A stretch of 64,000 bases of DNA from NCBI RefSeq assembly GCF_950023065.1, contig NC_088680.1, forward strand, positions 39,482,559 through 39,546,558, read 5' to 3'. Under the pieces are notes generated by a model. The model was not told the origin of the DNA. It was given only the letters and a program-made list of their open reading frames with translations, and made no database searches. The DNA comes from Planococcus citri (lineage: Eukaryota; Arthropoda; Insecta; Hemiptera; Pseudococcidae). This document shows, in pieces, positions 63,002-64,000 of the stretch; the stretch's first letter is position 1, and each line of letters starts with the position of its first letter. The translations under genes were made by a program, and so were the position numbers.

Positions 63002-63974
63002 TGTTGGTACCAAGTATTCTTCCTTAACGAATAAGTATAGGTAAATATAGATACTTTTAAGCGGAGATTTTTGACTGCAAAATAATAAGTAAGTAGGTAC
63101 TTATACTCGTATATTACAGATGCGAAGAAGTTTGCAAAATGTAAGCAAAAATACCGAAATGGAGCTCATCCAAATCGACAACTTCCGAATGTCGTTTATC
63201 AATAAGAATACAATTAACCATCGATGAGGAACGTGACAAGACACGTGACGATAATTAGGTAACTCAGCAACCATTTGTGTCCAAACACACCAACTAGGTA
63301 TCTACTTTTGTACAGAGCAGCATCAAGAGCTCGGGATATATTTATCAATGCTTAATGGTCATACGACCGCTTGGTCTTTAATTTCCAAACACATTTATCA
63401 TACCGATGTGTCGATCCGACACACCTTTTTCACTCCAAATTGGCTCATCATTATTGTGAAATTATGCAAAATTCTATATCATTCGAACATGTTTGGAAAA
63501 TCTCAAGTCAAGTGTGAGTAGCTAATACGTAAGTGATACTTGAGGTAACCGGATTTGGTATAGGTAATAGGTATCAAGTATCACTATATTGGTTGTTTTG
63601 TACCTTGATAATTACATGTAGGTTAATTTATGTTCTGTAGAGATAATTAATACGCGGTTTAATTAAAAATACGAGATTGGTTGCTCATAACTCAAGCATA
63701 CAACTAGGTACTTTAAGGTTTGCATTGCCAGAGCACATATCTGTGTGGAATATTCTCAGATCATTTGAAAATTGTTTAAAATATATATAGGTAACAGTAA
63801 TTTATATTGACTGGTTTCACGTAAGTATTACGGGCTCTTAATAGTGCTCTAAATGTGTTTTCTCTCTCCTTTTCAGGTGTTAATTAATATATGTAGGTAG
63901 GTATGTACAGCTTACATGGTTTTAATTCAATTTTTCAAATCTCATAACTAGACACGATGATTTGATTCCTTCAG
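63002..63974. other. Non-coding sequence before the edge exon candidate
   Basis: It has complex sequence with scattered TAGGTA words and two pyrimidine-rich acceptor-like sites (ending 63,876 and 63,974). It could be an intron in a 5' untranslated region. Confidence 0.3.
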
Positions 63975-64000
63975 GCTGCCATAATGACTAACGAAAAAAC
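63975..64000 (+). other. Possible start of an exon cut by the window edge
   Basis: A TTGATTCCTTCAG acceptor-like sequence ends at 63,974, followed by GCTGCCATA and an ATG at 63,984 with A at -3; the five codons visible read MTNEK. Another pyrimidine-rich acceptor (TCTCTCTCCTTTTCAG) ends at 63,876 just upstream. This could be the first coding exon of a neighbouring gene, but only 26 bases are visible. In several insects Sp8 and buttonhead are neighbours; nothing here identifies the gene. Confidence 0.25.

Noticed and set aside
1..64000. CRISPR arrays, bacterial operons, riboswitches, functional tRNA or rRNA genes
   Set aside because: None seen; the sequence is clearly eukaryotic nuclear DNA, and the phased arrays lack conserved 20-40 base repeats with unique spacers.

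Overview
The window is AT-rich, intron- and repeat-dominated eukaryotic DNA. The only convincing protein-coding gene is on the plus strand. It encodes an Sp-family zinc-finger transcription factor of the Sp8/Sp9 class, with an Sp box, a buttonhead box and three C2H2 fingers. Its large terminal coding exon lies at 42,895-44,220. The wording of the protein is arthropod-like. The base composition, the many GGTACC/TAGGTAGGTA words and the repeat content suggest an insect, perhaps a sap-feeding hemipteran, but the species call is inference only.

Gene model: the terminal exon is entered through a clear 3' splice site, and the reading frame stays open upstream of the first in-exon ATG, so the protein starts in an earlier exon. 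A 72-base exon candidate at 26,924-26,995 has a good acceptor, a GTAAG donor and phase 0 at both ends, and would join the terminal exon across a 15.9-kb intron. A possible 5' exon of another transcript starts 26 bases before the right edge (63,975). A weaker exon-like interval is on the minus strand at 8,961-9,131.

The rest is a mosaic. Repeat-poor, CpG-richer islands (about 0.4-1.3, 3.7-5.2, 7.6-9.6, 12.4-13.9, 16.2-17.4, 21.5-23.2, 26.2-28.8, 31.2-33.4, 36.9-39.3, 48.0-49.0, 53.3-55.4 and 61.2-62.5 kb) alternate with homopolymer-rich blocks packed with degenerate mobile elements. These include two foldback-type elements with 9-base target duplications and inverted arrays of an ACGACA motif at about 20-base spacing (19,551-20,513 and 59,797-60,967), both inserted in copies of one older repeat. 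There is a hAT-like MITE with an 8-base duplication (14,681-14,959) and a family of large inverted repeats carrying a GGAGGCTCC core (about 11.0-11.9 and 40.5-42.2 kb). Two diverged copies of a roughly 0.9-kb foldback element lie at 33.6 and 45.6 kb, and a 1.47-kb palindrome is flanked by direct repeats at 56.4-58.4 kb. A transposon nest at 49.6-51.4 kb holds a non-LTR RNase H fragment, an inverted-repeat element with a tRNA-like segment, and a pogo-like MITE. A hairpin element pair lies at 62.6-63.0 kb.

The most novel-looking structure is the ACGACA-array foldback family. All four ends share GGG termini and CGAC cores at the same offsets (+18 and +39), and a related empty site survives at about 7.05 kb.
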